Of a DNA stretch of 64,000 nt, positions 10,132 through 18,529 are shown piece by piece. The stretch's first letter is position 1. Each line of letters begins with the position of its first letter. The notes beneath the pieces are model-generated. The model worked only from the letters and a program-made list of their open reading frames with translations. It made no database searches and was not told the origin of the DNA. Source of the DNA: Rubellimicrobium arenae (GTDB taxonomy: Bacteria > Pseudomonadota > Alphaproteobacteria > Rhodobacterales > Rhodobacteraceae); assembly GCF_017916295.1 (NCBI RefSeq), contig NZ_JAFMSS010000001.1, forward strand, positions 434,001 to 498,000, given 5' to 3'. The translations under genes were made by a program, and so were the position numbers.

Positions 10132-11457
10132 TCAGCCGGCCAGCGACGGCTTGACCTGCAGGAGCGGCAGCAGAGCCCCCATGTCCGGCCCGGCGTCGCG
10201 CCCGGTCACGAGGCGCCGCAGCGGCTGGAACAGGCCCTTGCCCTTGCGCCCCGTGCTGGCCTTGAGCCCGTTGGTCCATTCGCCCCAGGTCCCCTCGCCG
10301 TAGGGCGGCTCGCCCAGGGCGGCCAGCGCCTGACCGACGAACTCGCGGTCCTCCTCGGCGGCCACGCCCACGCCGCCCTGCGACAGCACGCGCCACCATT
10401 CGGCGATCTCGCTTTCCCGGGCGACGTTCTCGTGGAGGACCGTCCAGAAGGCCGCCTGCAGATGCTCCGGCACGCCCGCCCGGGCCAGCGCTGGCGCGAT
10501 CGCGTCCAGCGGCTTGGCGGACAGCACGCGCTGCGTCAGCGGCCAAAGATCCTCGGCGTCGAACTTGGTGGGCGCCGCGCCGAAGCTGTCCAGCCGGAAG
10601 CCGTCCACGACCTCCTGCACGCTCCCTCGCAGTTCCACGGGGTCCGACGACCCGAGCCGCGCCATCAGCGACAGCACCGCCATGGGTTCGAGCCCCTGCG
10701 CCCGCAGGTCCCGCAGCGACAGCGTGCCCAGCCGCTTGGACAGCCCCTCGCCCTGCGGGCCGGTCAGCAGCGAATGGTGGGCAAAGCGCGGCGGCTCGGC
10801 GCCCAGCGCGCGGATGATCTGGATCTGCGTCGCGGTGTTGGTGACGTGGTCGGCGCCGCGCACGATATCGGTGACCTCCATCTCCGCGTCGTCGACCGAG
10901 GACGCGAAGGTGTAAAGCCACTGCCCGTCCTCCTTCTGGATCACGGGGTCCGACACGCTGTCCGCATCGATGCTGATCGGGCCGAGGATGCCGTCCTCCC
11001 ACTCGATCCGGCCGGGATCGAGAAGGAACCGCCAATGCGACGGACGCTCCGTGCGCAGCCGGGCCTTTTCCTCGTCCGACAGCTTCAGCGCCGCCCGGTC
11101 ATAGACCGGCGGCTTGCCCATCGAGAGCTGCTTCTTCCGCTTGAGGTCCAGCTCGGTCGCCGTCTCGAAGCACTCGTAGACCCGGCCCGCCGCGATCATG
11201 CGCTGCTTGGCGGCCTCGTAGCGGTCCGTCCGCAGCGACTGCCGCTCCTCCCGGTCCCAGGTCAGGCCCAGCCAGACCAGGTCCTCCTTGAGGCCCTGCA
11301 CGTACTCCTCCTTGGATCGAACCGGGTCGGTGTCGTCGAGGCGCAGGATGAAGGTCCCGCCGTTCTGTCGCGCGATGGCGTAGTTGAACAGCGCGGCGCG
11401 CAGGTTCCCGATATGGATCCAGCCGGTGGGGGATGGGGCGAAGCGGGTGACGGTCAT
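10132..11457 (-). CDS. gltX: Glutamate--tRNA ligase
   Basis: A class I aminoacyl-tRNA synthetase of 441 residues that charges tRNA-Glu (and, in many alphaproteobacteria, tRNA-Gln for later amidation). The HIGH-type motif reads PTGWIHIGN near residue 10 and the KMSKS-type motif reads GLSKRLG. The N-terminus TVTRFAPSPTG is diagnostic. The start at 11457 gives exactly the family N-terminus; the longer ORF to 11913 overlaps the divergent peptidase gene and lacks homology. At 441 residues it is of the short alphaproteobacterial type; many of these genomes carry two GluRS paralogues, so whether this one is the canonical or the duplicated form cannot be decided here. Sixty-six bp separate it from the divergent metallopeptidase gene. 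Confidence 0.93.
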   Translation of the reverse strand: MTVTRFAPSPTGWIHIGNLRAALFNYAIARQNGGTFILRLDDTDPVRSKEEYVQGLKEDLVWLGLTWDREERQSLRTDRYEAAKQRMIAAGRVYECFETATELDLKRKKQLSMGKPPVYDRAALKLSDEEKARLRTERPSHWRFLLDPGRIEWEDGILGPISIDADSVSDPVIQKEDGQWLYTFASSVDDAEMEVTDIVRGADHVTNTATQIQIIRALGAEPPRFAHHSLLTGPQGEGLSKRLGTLSLRDLRAQGLEPMAVLSLMARLGSSDPVELRGSVQEVVDGFRLDSFGAAPTKFDAEDLWPLTQRVLSAKPLDAIAPALARAGVPEHLQAAFWTVLHENVARESEIAEWWRVLSQGGVGVAAEEDREFVGQALAALGEPPYGEGTWGEWTNGLKASTGRKGKGLFQPLRRLVTGRDAGPDMGALLPLLQVKPSLAG

Positions 11458-11523
11458 GGGCACGGTCCTTCGAAGGTGGCCGAGCCCTTCCACAGACGCC
11501 CTGCTTTGTCCATATGAAGCGCC

Positions 11524-11916
11524 ATGGACCATATCGCACCCAGCCTTGACGAGATCGAGGAGCTCGCCCGCGACACCGTCGCGAATCTCCCGCCCGCCTT
11601 CCGCGAGGCCGCGCAGGCGGTGGTCATCCGCGTCACCGACTTCGCCTCGGACGAGATGCTGGCCGAGATGGAGATGGACCCCTTTGACCTCACCGGGCTT
11701 TATGACGGCATCCCCATGACCGAGAAATCGAACTGGGACCAGCCCAACGGTCCCGACACGGTCTGGCTGTTCCGCCGCCCGATCCTCGACGAATGGGCCG
11801 AGCGGGGGAACGTCACGATCGCCGACCTCGTGCACCATGTCACGATCCACGAATTCGCCCACCACTTCGGCTGGTCCGACGACGACATCGCCGCCATCGA
11901 CCAGTGGTGGCACTGA
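11524..11916 (+). CDS. Metallopeptidase family protein (zincin, DUF1025 type)
   Basis: A 130-residue protein of the minimal zincin family. The zinc motif HEFAH lies at 109-113, followed by HFGWSDDD, where the downstream Asp residues are characteristic of this family (HExxHxxGxxD layout). The N-terminal part, with AQAVVIRVTDFAS and LTGLYDGIPM, matches the family core. It is predicted to be a soluble metal-dependent peptidase or a possibly inactive relative; no physiological substrate is established. It is divergent from gltX and shares a 66-bp intergenic region with it, a pairing I believe is common in related genomes. Confidence 0.88.
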   Translation: MDHIAPSLDEIEELARDTVANLPPAFREAAQAVVIRVTDFASDEMLAEMEMDPFDLTGLYDGIPMTEKSNWDQPNGPDTVWLFRRPILDEWAERGNVTIADLVHHVTIHEFAHHFGWSDDDIAAIDQWWH

Positions 11917-12037
11917 GGTCCCCGGCCCCGCCGCGCGCCGTGCGGGGGTGAACAGACCCCTGCGCGCCGCCCCCGCTGGCCTGCGGCTTGGCGCGCCCTA
12001 GGCTCCCGGCCATCCACGACGCCAGGGAGGCTCCACC

Positions 12038-12973
12038 ATGAAGCTGTCACGACGCCGGCTGATGATCGCCGGGGCGGCGCTGCCGCTCGCCACGCCCTAC
12101 CTTGCGCTGCGGGCCACGCCCGCCGCCGCGCAGGACGATCACGGGGCCTCCGCCGCCGTGCCCTTCCCCCTGCACCGCGTGTTCAACCTGGGCGACCTGC
12201 AGATGACCGTCCTCCTGGCCGGGGCGGGCCAGCAGGACAACCCGCACGAGATCTTCGGCCTCAACGTCGACGACGCCACCTTCGAGCAGGCCAGCCAGGA
12301 GAACTTCATCCCCGCCGACCGCACCGTGGGCTTCATGCAGCCGACGCTGGTCACGGCCGGGGACAACCGCATCCTGTTCGACAGCGGGATGATGGCGGGC
12401 GGCCTCCTCGCGGCCATGGAGGAGGCGGGCCTCGCCCCCGCCGACGTCACCCATGTCGTGCTCACCCACATGCACCCCGACCATATCGGCGGGCTGACGG
12501 ACGACTCCGGCGCCCCGACCTTCCCCGAGGCCGCCTATGTCGCGGGCCGGCAGGAGTTCGACGCCTGGGCCGCCATGAACGACGAGATGTTCGAATCCAA
12601 GGTGCGCCCCTTCGAGGACCGCATGACCTTCGTCGCCGAGGGCGACGAGGTCGCGCCCGGCATCACCGCCATGGAAACCTTCGGTCACACGCCCGGCCAC
12701 ATGGCCTTCATGCTGTCCAGCGGCGACCGGCGGCTCCTGATGACCGGCGACATCGTGAACCACTACGTCTGGTCGATGCAGCATCCCGACTGGGAGGTGG
12801 CCTACGACATGGACAAGCCCATGGCCGCCGAAACCCGCCGCCGCGTCCTCGGGATGCTGGCGCAGGACCGCATCCCCATGATGGGCTACCACATGCCCGC
12901 CCCGGGCGTGGGCTTCGTCGAAGCCAGGGACGACGGCTTCCGCTGGGTGCCGGCCACCTACCAGTTCATGTGA
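12038..12973 (+). CDS. Tat-exported metallo-beta-lactamase-fold hydrolase
   Basis: A 311-residue protein with a twin-arginine signal (SRRRLMIAG, residues 4-12) and a cleavage region around ATPAAAQ at residue 32, so it should fold in the cytosol with its metals and be exported to the periplasm. The metallo-beta-lactamase motif HMHPDH occupies 144-149, with later metal ligands in GHTPGH and TGDIVNHY. The family includes lactonases and other ester or amide hydrolases; the layout resembles quorum-quenching lactonase-like or methyl-parathion-hydrolase-like members, but a specific substrate cannot be assigned. AGGGAGG lies 7-13 bp upstream of the ATG. It may be co-transcribed with the kinase gene downstream. 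Confidence 0.85.
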   Translation: MKLSRRRLMIAGAALPLATPYLALRATPAAAQDDHGASAAVPFPLHRVFNLGDLQMTVLLAGAGQQDNPHEIFGLNVDDATFEQASQENFIPADRTVGFMQPTLVTAGDNRILFDSGMMAGGLLAAMEEAGLAPADVTHVVLTHMHPDHIGGLTDDSGAPTFPEAAYVAGRQEFDAWAAMNDEMFESKVRPFEDRMTFVAEGDEVAPGITAMETFGHTPGHMAFMLSSGDRRLLMTGDIVNHYVWSMQHPDWEVAYDMDKPMAAETRRRVLGMLAQDRIPMMGYHMPAPGVGFVEARDDGFRWVPATYQFM

Positions 12974-12990
12974 CCCCGGCCGGGGGGCGC

Positions 12991-13043
12991 CCGCCCTCCC
13001 CGCCCATCGGGGGGCCGGCCCGCCCTCCGCCCTCCCCGCCCAT
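12991..13043. repeat. Tandem 17-bp direct repeat in the intergenic region
   Basis: The 17-mer CCGCCCTCCCCGCCCAT is present exactly at 12991-13007 and again at 13027-13043, 36 bp apart, separated by a GC-rich spacer with further CGGGG/CCGGCC symmetry. It lies between the hydrolase stop and the PfkB start. It may be a slippage product or a cis-acting element; nothing else in the sequence tells which. Confidence 0.7.
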
Positions 13044-13096
13044 TGCATCCCGGGACCGCGCCCGGCATGGTCCGCGCGACCTCAAAGGGGCTTGCC

Positions 13097-14047
13097 ATGC
13101 GCGACATCCTCACCGTCACCCTGAACCCGGCCCTGGACTTCGCGACCGCCGTGGACAGCGTCATGCCAGGGGTCAAGCTCCGCTGCGCCCCGGCGCGCAC
13201 CGACCCGGGCGGCGGGGGCATCAACGTCAGCCGCGCCATCGCCCTGCTGGGGGGCACCTCCCGCTGCCTCGTGGCCCTGGCCGGACGCAACGGCGAGGCG
13301 CTGGCCGAGCTCCTCCGCGCCGCCGGGATCGAGCTCATCGTCCACAAGGCCCCCGGCGAGACCCGCTCCTCCCTGTCCGTCCGCGACGAGAAGCGGGGCG
13401 AGCAGTATCGCTTCATGCTCCCCGGCCCGCCCTGGGGTCCCCTCGACGTGATCGCGGCGGAACAGACCATCGTGGAATCGGCCCAGCCCGGCGGGCTCGT
13501 GGTCATCTCCGGCACCATGCCGCCGGGGGTGCTGCCGGACCTGATCCCCGACCTCTGCGGCAAGCTCCAGGCCAGGGGCTGCGAGGTGGTCGTGGACACC
13601 TCCGGCCCCGCGCTCCACCTGCTGGCCCGCGCCCGGGGTCCCGCCCAGCCCGACTTTCTCCGCATGAACCAGGAGGAGGCCGACGACCTCGCGGGGCGCC
13701 GGCTCCTCGACCTCCAGGACAGCGCCGATTTCGCGCAGTCCCTCGTGCGGCGCGGCGTGGCGCGGCTGGTCATCGTCGCGCGCGGGCCCGAAGGGTCGGT
13801 CCTGGCCACCGACAGCCAGCGGCTCCACTCGCGGGCGGCGGACGTGCCCGTCCGCAGCAAGGTGGGGGCGGGCGACACCTTCGTGGGCTCCTTCACCTTG
13901 GCCCTCGCGCGCGGCGAGCCCCTGGAAGAGGCTCTGAAGCGGGGGGTGGCCGGGGCCTCGGCGGCCGTGATGACCGAAGGCACGGCCCTCTGCCGCCGCG
14001 AGGACGTGGAGCGGCTCCTGCTCCTCTGCCCCACCCTCCCGATCTGA
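13097..14047 (+). CDS. PfkB-family sugar-phosphate kinase (6-phosphofructokinase II / 1-phosphofructokinase type)
   Basis: A ribokinase-superfamily kinase of 316 residues. The N-terminus ILTVTLNPALD is typical of the phosphofructokinase/tagatose kinase branch. The substrate-binding DPGGGGINVSRAIA (near residue 36) and the C-terminal anion hole and catalytic base motif GAGDTFVGSF (near 258) are intact. It likely phosphorylates fructose 6-phosphate or fructose 1-phosphate in the cytosol. The absence of a PTS-fructose gene next to it slightly favours the Pfk-2 assignment. I use the ATG at 13097, preceded by AAAGGGG; a longer ORF from 13043 starts inside the direct repeat. Confidence 0.85.
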   Translation: MRDILTVTLNPALDFATAVDSVMPGVKLRCAPARTDPGGGGINVSRAIALLGGTSRCLVALAGRNGEALAELLRAAGIELIVHKAPGETRSSLSVRDEKRGEQYRFMLPGPPWGPLDVIAAEQTIVESAQPGGLVVISGTMPPGVLPDLIPDLCGKLQARGCEVVVDTSGPALHLLARARGPAQPDFLRMNQEEADDLAGRRLLDLQDSADFAQSLVRRGVARLVIVARGPEGSVLATDSQRLHSRAADVPVRSKVGAGDTFVGSFTLALARGEPLEEALKRGVAGASAAVMTEGTALCRREDVERLLLLCPTLPI

Positions 14048-14478
14048 CCGCGGGGGCTGCCCGCCCGCCGTTGCGTGGGGCGCGCGGTGGTCTCAGGCCC
14101 GGTTAACCTTTCCGCCGCATCCTGCCGCCCATCACCCCGGTCCGGCCGGCGCAGGCATCTTGTGGATCCGCGCCCGCCCTTTGGTCCCGCCGGGGATGCT
14201 CTTTGGGGGACGCACGGGTGCCGCGTCCCACTGGGAGGGGGCGTCCCGCCCCCGCAAAGACCCAGCCGCCGCGTGTCGGGACACGCCCCCCGCGGGGACC
14301 GGCGTGGCGGCCGGCCCTGCGGCTCTCCGGGCGCGACCCGGGTCCGATCCGGACCCGGCGTGACGGCCCGGGCTTCGCCGCCACGGCTCGCGGCAATGCG
14401 TTTGGCCCGTTGTTGTCACCCCTGTCCGCTGCGGGTAGTGTCCCGCCTCGGGCAGGAACAGCGAAACACGGATCGACC
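14048..14478. other. Intergenic stretch with no recognisable gene
   Basis: About 430 bp between the kinase and the MORN gene. It holds strong GC-rich self-complementary segments near 14200-14270 (for example GGGGGC and GCCCCC around a GTCCC loop) but no plausible ORF with a ribosome site. The MORN gene promoter probably lies in its 3' end. Confidence 0.4.
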
Positions 14479-16059
14479 ATGCGGGGCATCGGACTCACTT
14501 TGGCCTTGGCGTTGCTCGGAAGCTCCGTGGCGGCGCAGTCGGTCGAGACCAAGCAGTACGAGGATGGCGGCATCTACGAGGGCCAGTTCCTCAACGGCCG
14601 CCAGCATGGCCAGGGCACCTACCGCCTGCCCAACGGCTACGAATACACCGGCGAATGGTTCGAGGGCGAGATCCGCGGCCAGGGCCGGGCGACCTTCCCC
14701 AACGGCTCGGTCTACGAAGGCCAGTTCGCCCGCGGCAAGCCCGAGGGCCAGGGCCGGATCGCCTTCGCCGACGGCGGCACCTACGAAGGCGAATGGCACG
14801 ACGGCAAGATCAACGGCCAGGGCGTCGCCGTCTATGCCAACGGCGTCCGCTACGAAGGCACCTTCCAGAACGCGATGCACCATGGCCAGGGCAAGATGAC
14901 CTCGCCCGACGGAACGGTCTTCGAGGGCGACTGGGTCAACGGCGTCAAGGAAGGCCAGGGCCGGATCACCTATCCCGACGGCTCGGCCTACGAGGGTCAG
15001 TTCACCGGCGGCGACCGCGAGGGCCAGGGCACGCTGACCGTGCCCGGCGGGCTCACCTACACGGGCGACTGGGTGGACGGCCGGATCGAAGGCCGGGGCA
15101 AGCTCACCCAGCCCAACGGCGACACCTACGAAGGCGGGTTCGTGAACGGCAAGCGCGAAGGCCAGGGCGTCGCGACCTACGCCAACGGCGACCGCTACGA
15201 GGGCGAGTTCCACGGCGACCTCCGCCACGGCCGCGGCCTGTTCACCGGCGCCGACGGCTACCGCTACGAGGGGGCCTGGGTCGAGGGCCGGATCGAAGGC
15301 CAGGGCACCGCGACCTATCCCGACGGCTCGGTCTATGTCGGGCCGTTCCGCAACGACCTGGCGGACACCACCCCGTCCTGCGACGCCGCGACGGACCAGC
15401 CGGCCACCGCCGCCTCTGCGCCCGGGGGCGCCGATTGCCCGGTCGTCCCCGGCCGCATCACCTACGCCGACGGCTCGACCTACGAAGGCGAATGGAAGGA
15501 CGGCCAGATCGACGGGCGCGGCAAGGCGACCTACGCCAACGGCATGGTCTACGAAGGCGAGTTCCGGCAAGCCCGCAACCATGGCCAGGGCAAGATGACC
15601 TACCCGGACGGCTACACCTACGACGGCCAGTGGACCGATGGCCAGCGCAACGGCGAGGGCACGGCGACCTACGCGGACGGCACCGTCTACACGGGCGGGT
15701 TCAAGGACGGCCAGCGCCACGGCCATGGACGGATCACGATGCGCGACGGCTTCAGCTACGAAGGCGACTGGGCCGACGGCGCGATCAGCGGACGCGGGAT
15801 CGCCACCTACGCGAATGGCGATGTCTACGAGGGCGAGTTCGCGGGCGGCCGCCGCCAGGGCCAGGGCACCATGCGCTACGCCTCGGGCCAGGTGGAACAG
15901 GGCCGCTGGCAGGACGGCGTCTATGTTCCCGCAGGGGCCGCTCCCGCCCAGGCCACCACGGTTCCCTCGGACGGATCGGCCCCGCCGGCCCCGGTCCCCG
16001 CCGAGTCGCCGGACGCGCCCGCCAGTCCGGTCCCTGCCCCCACGAACCCCGCACCCTGA
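14479..16059 (+). CDS. Secreted MORN-repeat protein with about 19 repeats
   Basis: A 526-residue protein: a signal peptide (GLTLALALLGSSVAAQS, residues 4-20), then 19 MORN units of about 23 residues built on YxGxWxxGxxxGxGxxxxxxG. The array is broken once by a roughly 45-residue insert with two Cys (PSCDAATDQ to GGADCPV, near residues 300-330). A Pro/Ala-rich tail ends the protein. MORN repeats form an open beta-sheet surface used for membrane-lipid or protein contact. Export to the periplasm or cell surface is inferred from the signal. The repeat structure is visible at DNA level as a 69-bp period. The longer ORF from 14203 has no homology before this ATG. It ends 6 bp before the convergent SDR gene. 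Confidence 0.88.
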   Translation: MRGIGLTLALALLGSSVAAQSVETKQYEDGGIYEGQFLNGRQHGQGTYRLPNGYEYTGEWFEGEIRGQGRATFPNGSVYEGQFARGKPEGQGRIAFADGGTYEGEWHDGKINGQGVAVYANGVRYEGTFQNAMHHGQGKMTSPDGTVFEGDWVNGVKEGQGRITYPDGSAYEGQFTGGDREGQGTLTVPGGLTYTGDWVDGRIEGRGKLTQPNGDTYEGGFVNGKREGQGVATYANGDRYEGEFHGDLRHGRGLFTGADGYRYEGAWVEGRIEGQGTATYPDGSVYVGPFRNDLADTTPSCDAATDQPATAASAPGGADCPVVPGRITYADGSTYEGEWKDGQIDGRGKATYANGMVYEGEFRQARNHGQGKMTYPDGYTYDGQWTDGQRNGEGTATYADGTVYTGGFKDGQRHGHGRITMRDGFSYEGDWADGAISGRGIATYANGDVYEGEFAGGRRQGQGTMRYASGQVEQGRWQDGVYVPAGAAPAQATTVPSDGSAPPAPVPAESPDAPASPVPAPTNPAP

Positions 16060-16065
16060 GCGCCC

Positions 16066-16731
16066 TCACCAGGGCACCTCCCGCCCCTCGTGGTCCCAGA
16101 AGCGGCCGGTCTCGGCCGGGGTCAACCGGGTCAGCACGGCCAGCAGCCGCCGCGCCGCCTCGTCCGGCGACAGCTTGCCTCGCGGCGGCTCATAGGCCGA
16201 GGTGAAGGGGGTCGCGACCGTTCCGGGGTGAAGGGCCGCGACAACCGCCTCCCGGTGGGTCCGCGCCAGCTCGATGGCCGCGCCCCGGACGATCTGGTTC
16301 AGCGCCGCCTTCGAGGCGCGGTAGCTGTGCCAGCCGCCCAGCCGGTTGTCTCCGATCGATCCCACCCGGGCCGAGAGCACCCCCAGCACCGAGCGCCGCC
16401 CCCGCGGCAGAAGTCGCGGAGCATGGCGCAACAGGAGGGACGGCCCGATGGCGTTCACTTGGATGACCTCGGCCATGCTGCGCGCATCGATGGTGGCCAG
16501 CGCCTTTTCGGGTCCCTCGCCCGGCGGGGCCAGGAGGCCGGTCGCGATCAGGACGGCCTCGAACGGCCCCTGAACCTGCCCCATGACTCGTTCGATCGAA
16601 TCGGCGTCCCGAAGGTCGAGGCCGTGGCTTGACCTCGAGAGCCGAACGACATCGGTCCCCTGCGCCTCAAGAGCCTCCGCCAGTGCGGCCCCGACACCCC
16701 CCGACGCCCCGATCACCAGTCCTTTTTCCAT
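16066..16731 (-). CDS. Short-chain dehydrogenase/reductase (SDR) family oxidoreductase
   Basis: A 221-residue Rossmann-fold oxidoreductase. The cofactor motif GASGGVG sits at residues 8-14. The catalytic Ser lies in VLSARVGS, and the YRASK tetrad (Tyr-x-x-x-Lys) is intact. It is compact and resembles the CsgA/C-signal-like or YciK-like SDRs used as NAD(P)-dependent cytosolic reductases of unknown substrate. HPGTVATPF matches the usual post-catalytic loop. It is divergent from leuA, sharing about 120 bp before the leader peptide. Confidence 0.82.
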   Translation of the reverse strand: MEKGLVIGASGGVGAALAEALEAQGTDVVRLSRSSHGLDLRDADSIERVMGQVQGPFEAVLIATGLLAPPGEGPEKALATIDARSMAEVIQVNAIGPSLLLRHAPRLLPRGRRSVLGVLSARVGSIGDNRLGGWHSYRASKAALNQIVRGAAIELARTHREAVVAALHPGTVATPFTSAYEPPRGKLSPDEAARRLLAVLTRLTPAETGRFWDHEGREVPW

Positions 16732-16850
16732 GCCCTCAGGCTACAATTCCGGACCGGGCCGGCAAGGGCCGACGCAAGGCGAGCGATGATCGGACGGAAC
16801 GGGCCGAGCCCCCTTTCCCCCCACGGAAGATGCCGTTATGGTCCGCCTCC

Positions 16851-16892
16851 ATGACGACGCGCGCCCTCCTCCTTCTCCTTAGCCGCCTCTGA
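16851..16892 (+). CDS. leuL: leuA leader peptide
   Basis: A 13-codon ORF reading MTTRALLLLLSRL, with five consecutive leucine codons (CTC CTC CTT CTC CTT) and a sixth just before the stop. It precedes the leuA start by 74 bp. A run of codons for the end product of the pathway is the hallmark of amino-acid attenuation leaders in enterobacteria and several alphaproteobacteria. The peptide itself has no expected function; it senses charged tRNA-Leu. The ATG lacks a perfect ribosome site, although GGAAGATG stands about 20 bp upstream. Confidence 0.75.
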   Translation: MTTRALLLLLSRL

Positions 16893-16918
16893 GCGGGCCT
16901 TTCCGGCGCGCCGCTCAG
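16889..16918 (+). promoter_or_regulatory. Attenuator-like hairpin overlapping the leader stop
   Basis: CTGAGCGG at 16889-16896 and CCGCTCAG at 16911-16918 form a perfect 8-bp stem with a 14-nt loop. The leader peptide stop codon lies inside the left arm, so a ribosome finishing the leader would block the stem and a ribosome stalled at the Leu codons would not. The expected U-tract is missing. Confidence 0.55.
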
Positions 16919-16966
16919 GGGGGTCATCGGCGCCGGATCAGGAGAAACCCCAAGGATTAGCACGTC

Positions 16967-18529
16967 ATGACCCAGACCGACCGCGTCAAGATCTTCGACA
17001 CCACGCTCCGCGACGGCGAGCAGTCGCCCGGCGCCACCATGACCCACGAGGAAAAGCTGGAGATCGCCCAGCTCCTCGACGAGATGGGCGTGGACATCAT
17101 CGAGGCGGGCTTCCCGATCGCCTCCGAAGGCGACTTCAAGGCGGTGAGCGAGATCGCCCGCGCCACGCAGAACGCCAGCATCTGCGGACTGGCCCGCGCC
17201 AACTTCAAGGACATCGACCGCTGCTGGGAGGCCGTGCGCCACGCCCGGCGCCCGCGCATCCACACCTTCATCGGCACCTCGCCGCTCCACCGCGCGATCC
17301 CGAATCTGGACATGGACCAGATGGCCCAGCGCATCCATGAGACGGTGACCCATGCCCGCAACCTCTGCGAGGACGTGCAGTGGTCGCCGATGGACGCCAC
17401 CCGGACCGAGCATGACTACCTCTGCCGCGTGGTCGAGATCGCCATCAAGGCGGGCGCGACAACGATCAACATCCCCGACACGGTGGGCTACACCGCGCCC
17501 CGCGAAAGCGCCGCGCTGATCCGCATGCTGCTGGAGCGGGTGCCCGGCGCGGACGAGATCACCTTCGCGACCCACTGCCACAACGATCTCGGCATGGCGA
17601 CGGCCAACTCGCTCGCCGCCGTGGAGGCCGGGGCCCGGCAGGTCGAATGCACGATCAACGGCCTGGGCGAACGGGCGGGCAACACCGCGCTGGAAGAGGT
17701 CGTGATGGCCCTCAAGGTCCGGCACGACATCATGCCCTACAGGACGGGCATCGACACGACCAAGATCATGAACGTTTCGCGCCGCGTCGCCACCGTGTCC
17801 GGCTTCCCGGTCCAGTTCAACAAGGCCATCGTCGGCAAGAACGCCTTCGCGCATGAATCGGGCATCCACCAGGACGGGATGCTCAAGAACGCCGAGACGT
17901 TCGAGATCATGCGCCCGACCGACGTGGGCCTGAACGAAACCAACCTGGTGATGGGCAAGCACTCGGGTCGCGCGGCCCTGCGGGCCAAGCTCAGGGACCT
18001 GGGCTTCGACCTCGCCGACAACCAGCTCAACGACGTGTTCGTGCGCTTCAAGGACCTCGCCGACCGCAAGAAGGAGGTCTTCGACGAGGACCTCATCGCG
18101 CTCGTCACCCAGAACGACGCGAGCCAGGACCACATCCGGCTCAAGCACCTGCGGGTGATCTGCGGCACCGACGGTCCCCAGAAGGCGGACATCGTGCTGG
18201 AGATCGACGGGGCCGAGCGCAGCACGACCGCCACCGGCGACGGCCCGGTCGACGCCACCTTCAACGCGGTGAAGGCGCTCTACCCCCATGGGGCGACGCT
18301 GCAGGTCTATCAGGTCGCCGCCGTGACCGAAGGCACCGACGCGCAGGCGACGGTCTCCGTCCGGCTGGAGGAACAGGGCCGCATCGCGACCGGCCAGTCC
18401 GCCGACACCGATACGGTCGTGGCCAGCGCCAAGGCCTACATCAATGCGATCAACCGCCTGATCGTCCGGCGCGAGAAGTCCGCCCCTGGCGAGGACACGA
18501 AGACGGTCAGCTACCGCGACGCGGGCTGA
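16967..18529 (+). CDS. leuA: 2-isopropylmalate synthase
   Basis: The first committed enzyme of leucine biosynthesis, condensing acetyl-CoA and 2-oxoisovalerate in the cytosol. The 520-residue protein begins with the HMGL-like signature DTTLRDGEQSPG (residues 11-22). It continues with metal ligands in THCHNDLGMATAN near residue 203 and the catalytic linker region HESGIHQDG. The C-terminal about 130 residues form the regulatory LeuA dimer domain, where leucine feedback acts. Length and order match the bacterial long-type enzyme. The upstream leader peptide suggests leucine-responsive attenuation. The last 19 bp overlap the convergent SulP gene. Confidence 0.95.
   Translation: MTQTDRVKIFDTTLRDGEQSPGATMTHEEKLEIAQLLDEMGVDIIEAGFPIASEGDFKAVSEIARATQNASICGLARANFKDIDRCWEAVRHARRPRIHTFIGTSPLHRAIPNLDMDQMAQRIHETVTHARNLCEDVQWSPMDATRTEHDYLCRVVEIAIKAGATTINIPDTVGYTAPRESAALIRMLLERVPGADEITFATHCHNDLGMATANSLAAVEAGARQVECTINGLGERAGNTALEEVVMALKVRHDIMPYRTGIDTTKIMNVSRRVATVSGFPVQFNKAIVGKNAFAHESGIHQDGMLKNAETFEIMRPTDVGLNETNLVMGKHSGRAALRAKLRDLGFDLADNQLNDVFVRFKDLADRKKEVFDEDLIALVTQNDASQDHIRLKHLRVICGTDGPQKADIVLEIDGAERSTTATGDGPVDATFNAVKALYPHGATLQVYQVAAVTEGTDAQATVSVRLEEQGRIATGQSADTDTVVASAKAYINAINRLIVRREKSAPGEDTKTVSYRDAG

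Larger units (their letters stand above)
16732..16966 (+). promoter_or_regulatory. leuA 5' regulatory region (leader and attenuator)
   Basis: The 235 bp between the divergent SDR gene and leuA contain a short leucine-rich leader ORF (16851-16892) and a hairpin that overlaps the leader stop codon (16889-16918). A second pairing is possible downstream between GGGG at 16917-16922 and CCCC near 16948. This is the layout of translation-coupled attenuation, in which ribosome stalling at Leu codons under leucine shortage changes the leader RNA fold. No T-run follows the hairpin, so the mechanism could be translational or Rho-linked rather than intrinsic termination. The leuA ribosome site AAGGA lies 10 bp before its ATG. 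Confidence 0.6.

Noticed and set aside
14416..15726. Minus-strand frame with repeated VGxxALA-type units opposite the MORN gene
   Set aside because: The periodicity is the antisense image of the 69-bp MORN repeats, not an independent repeat protein.
14560..15900. Regular DNA repeats that could suggest a CRISPR or satellite array
   Set aside because: The period is 69 bp, in frame, degenerate and coding for MORN units; there are no identical short repeats with unique spacers.
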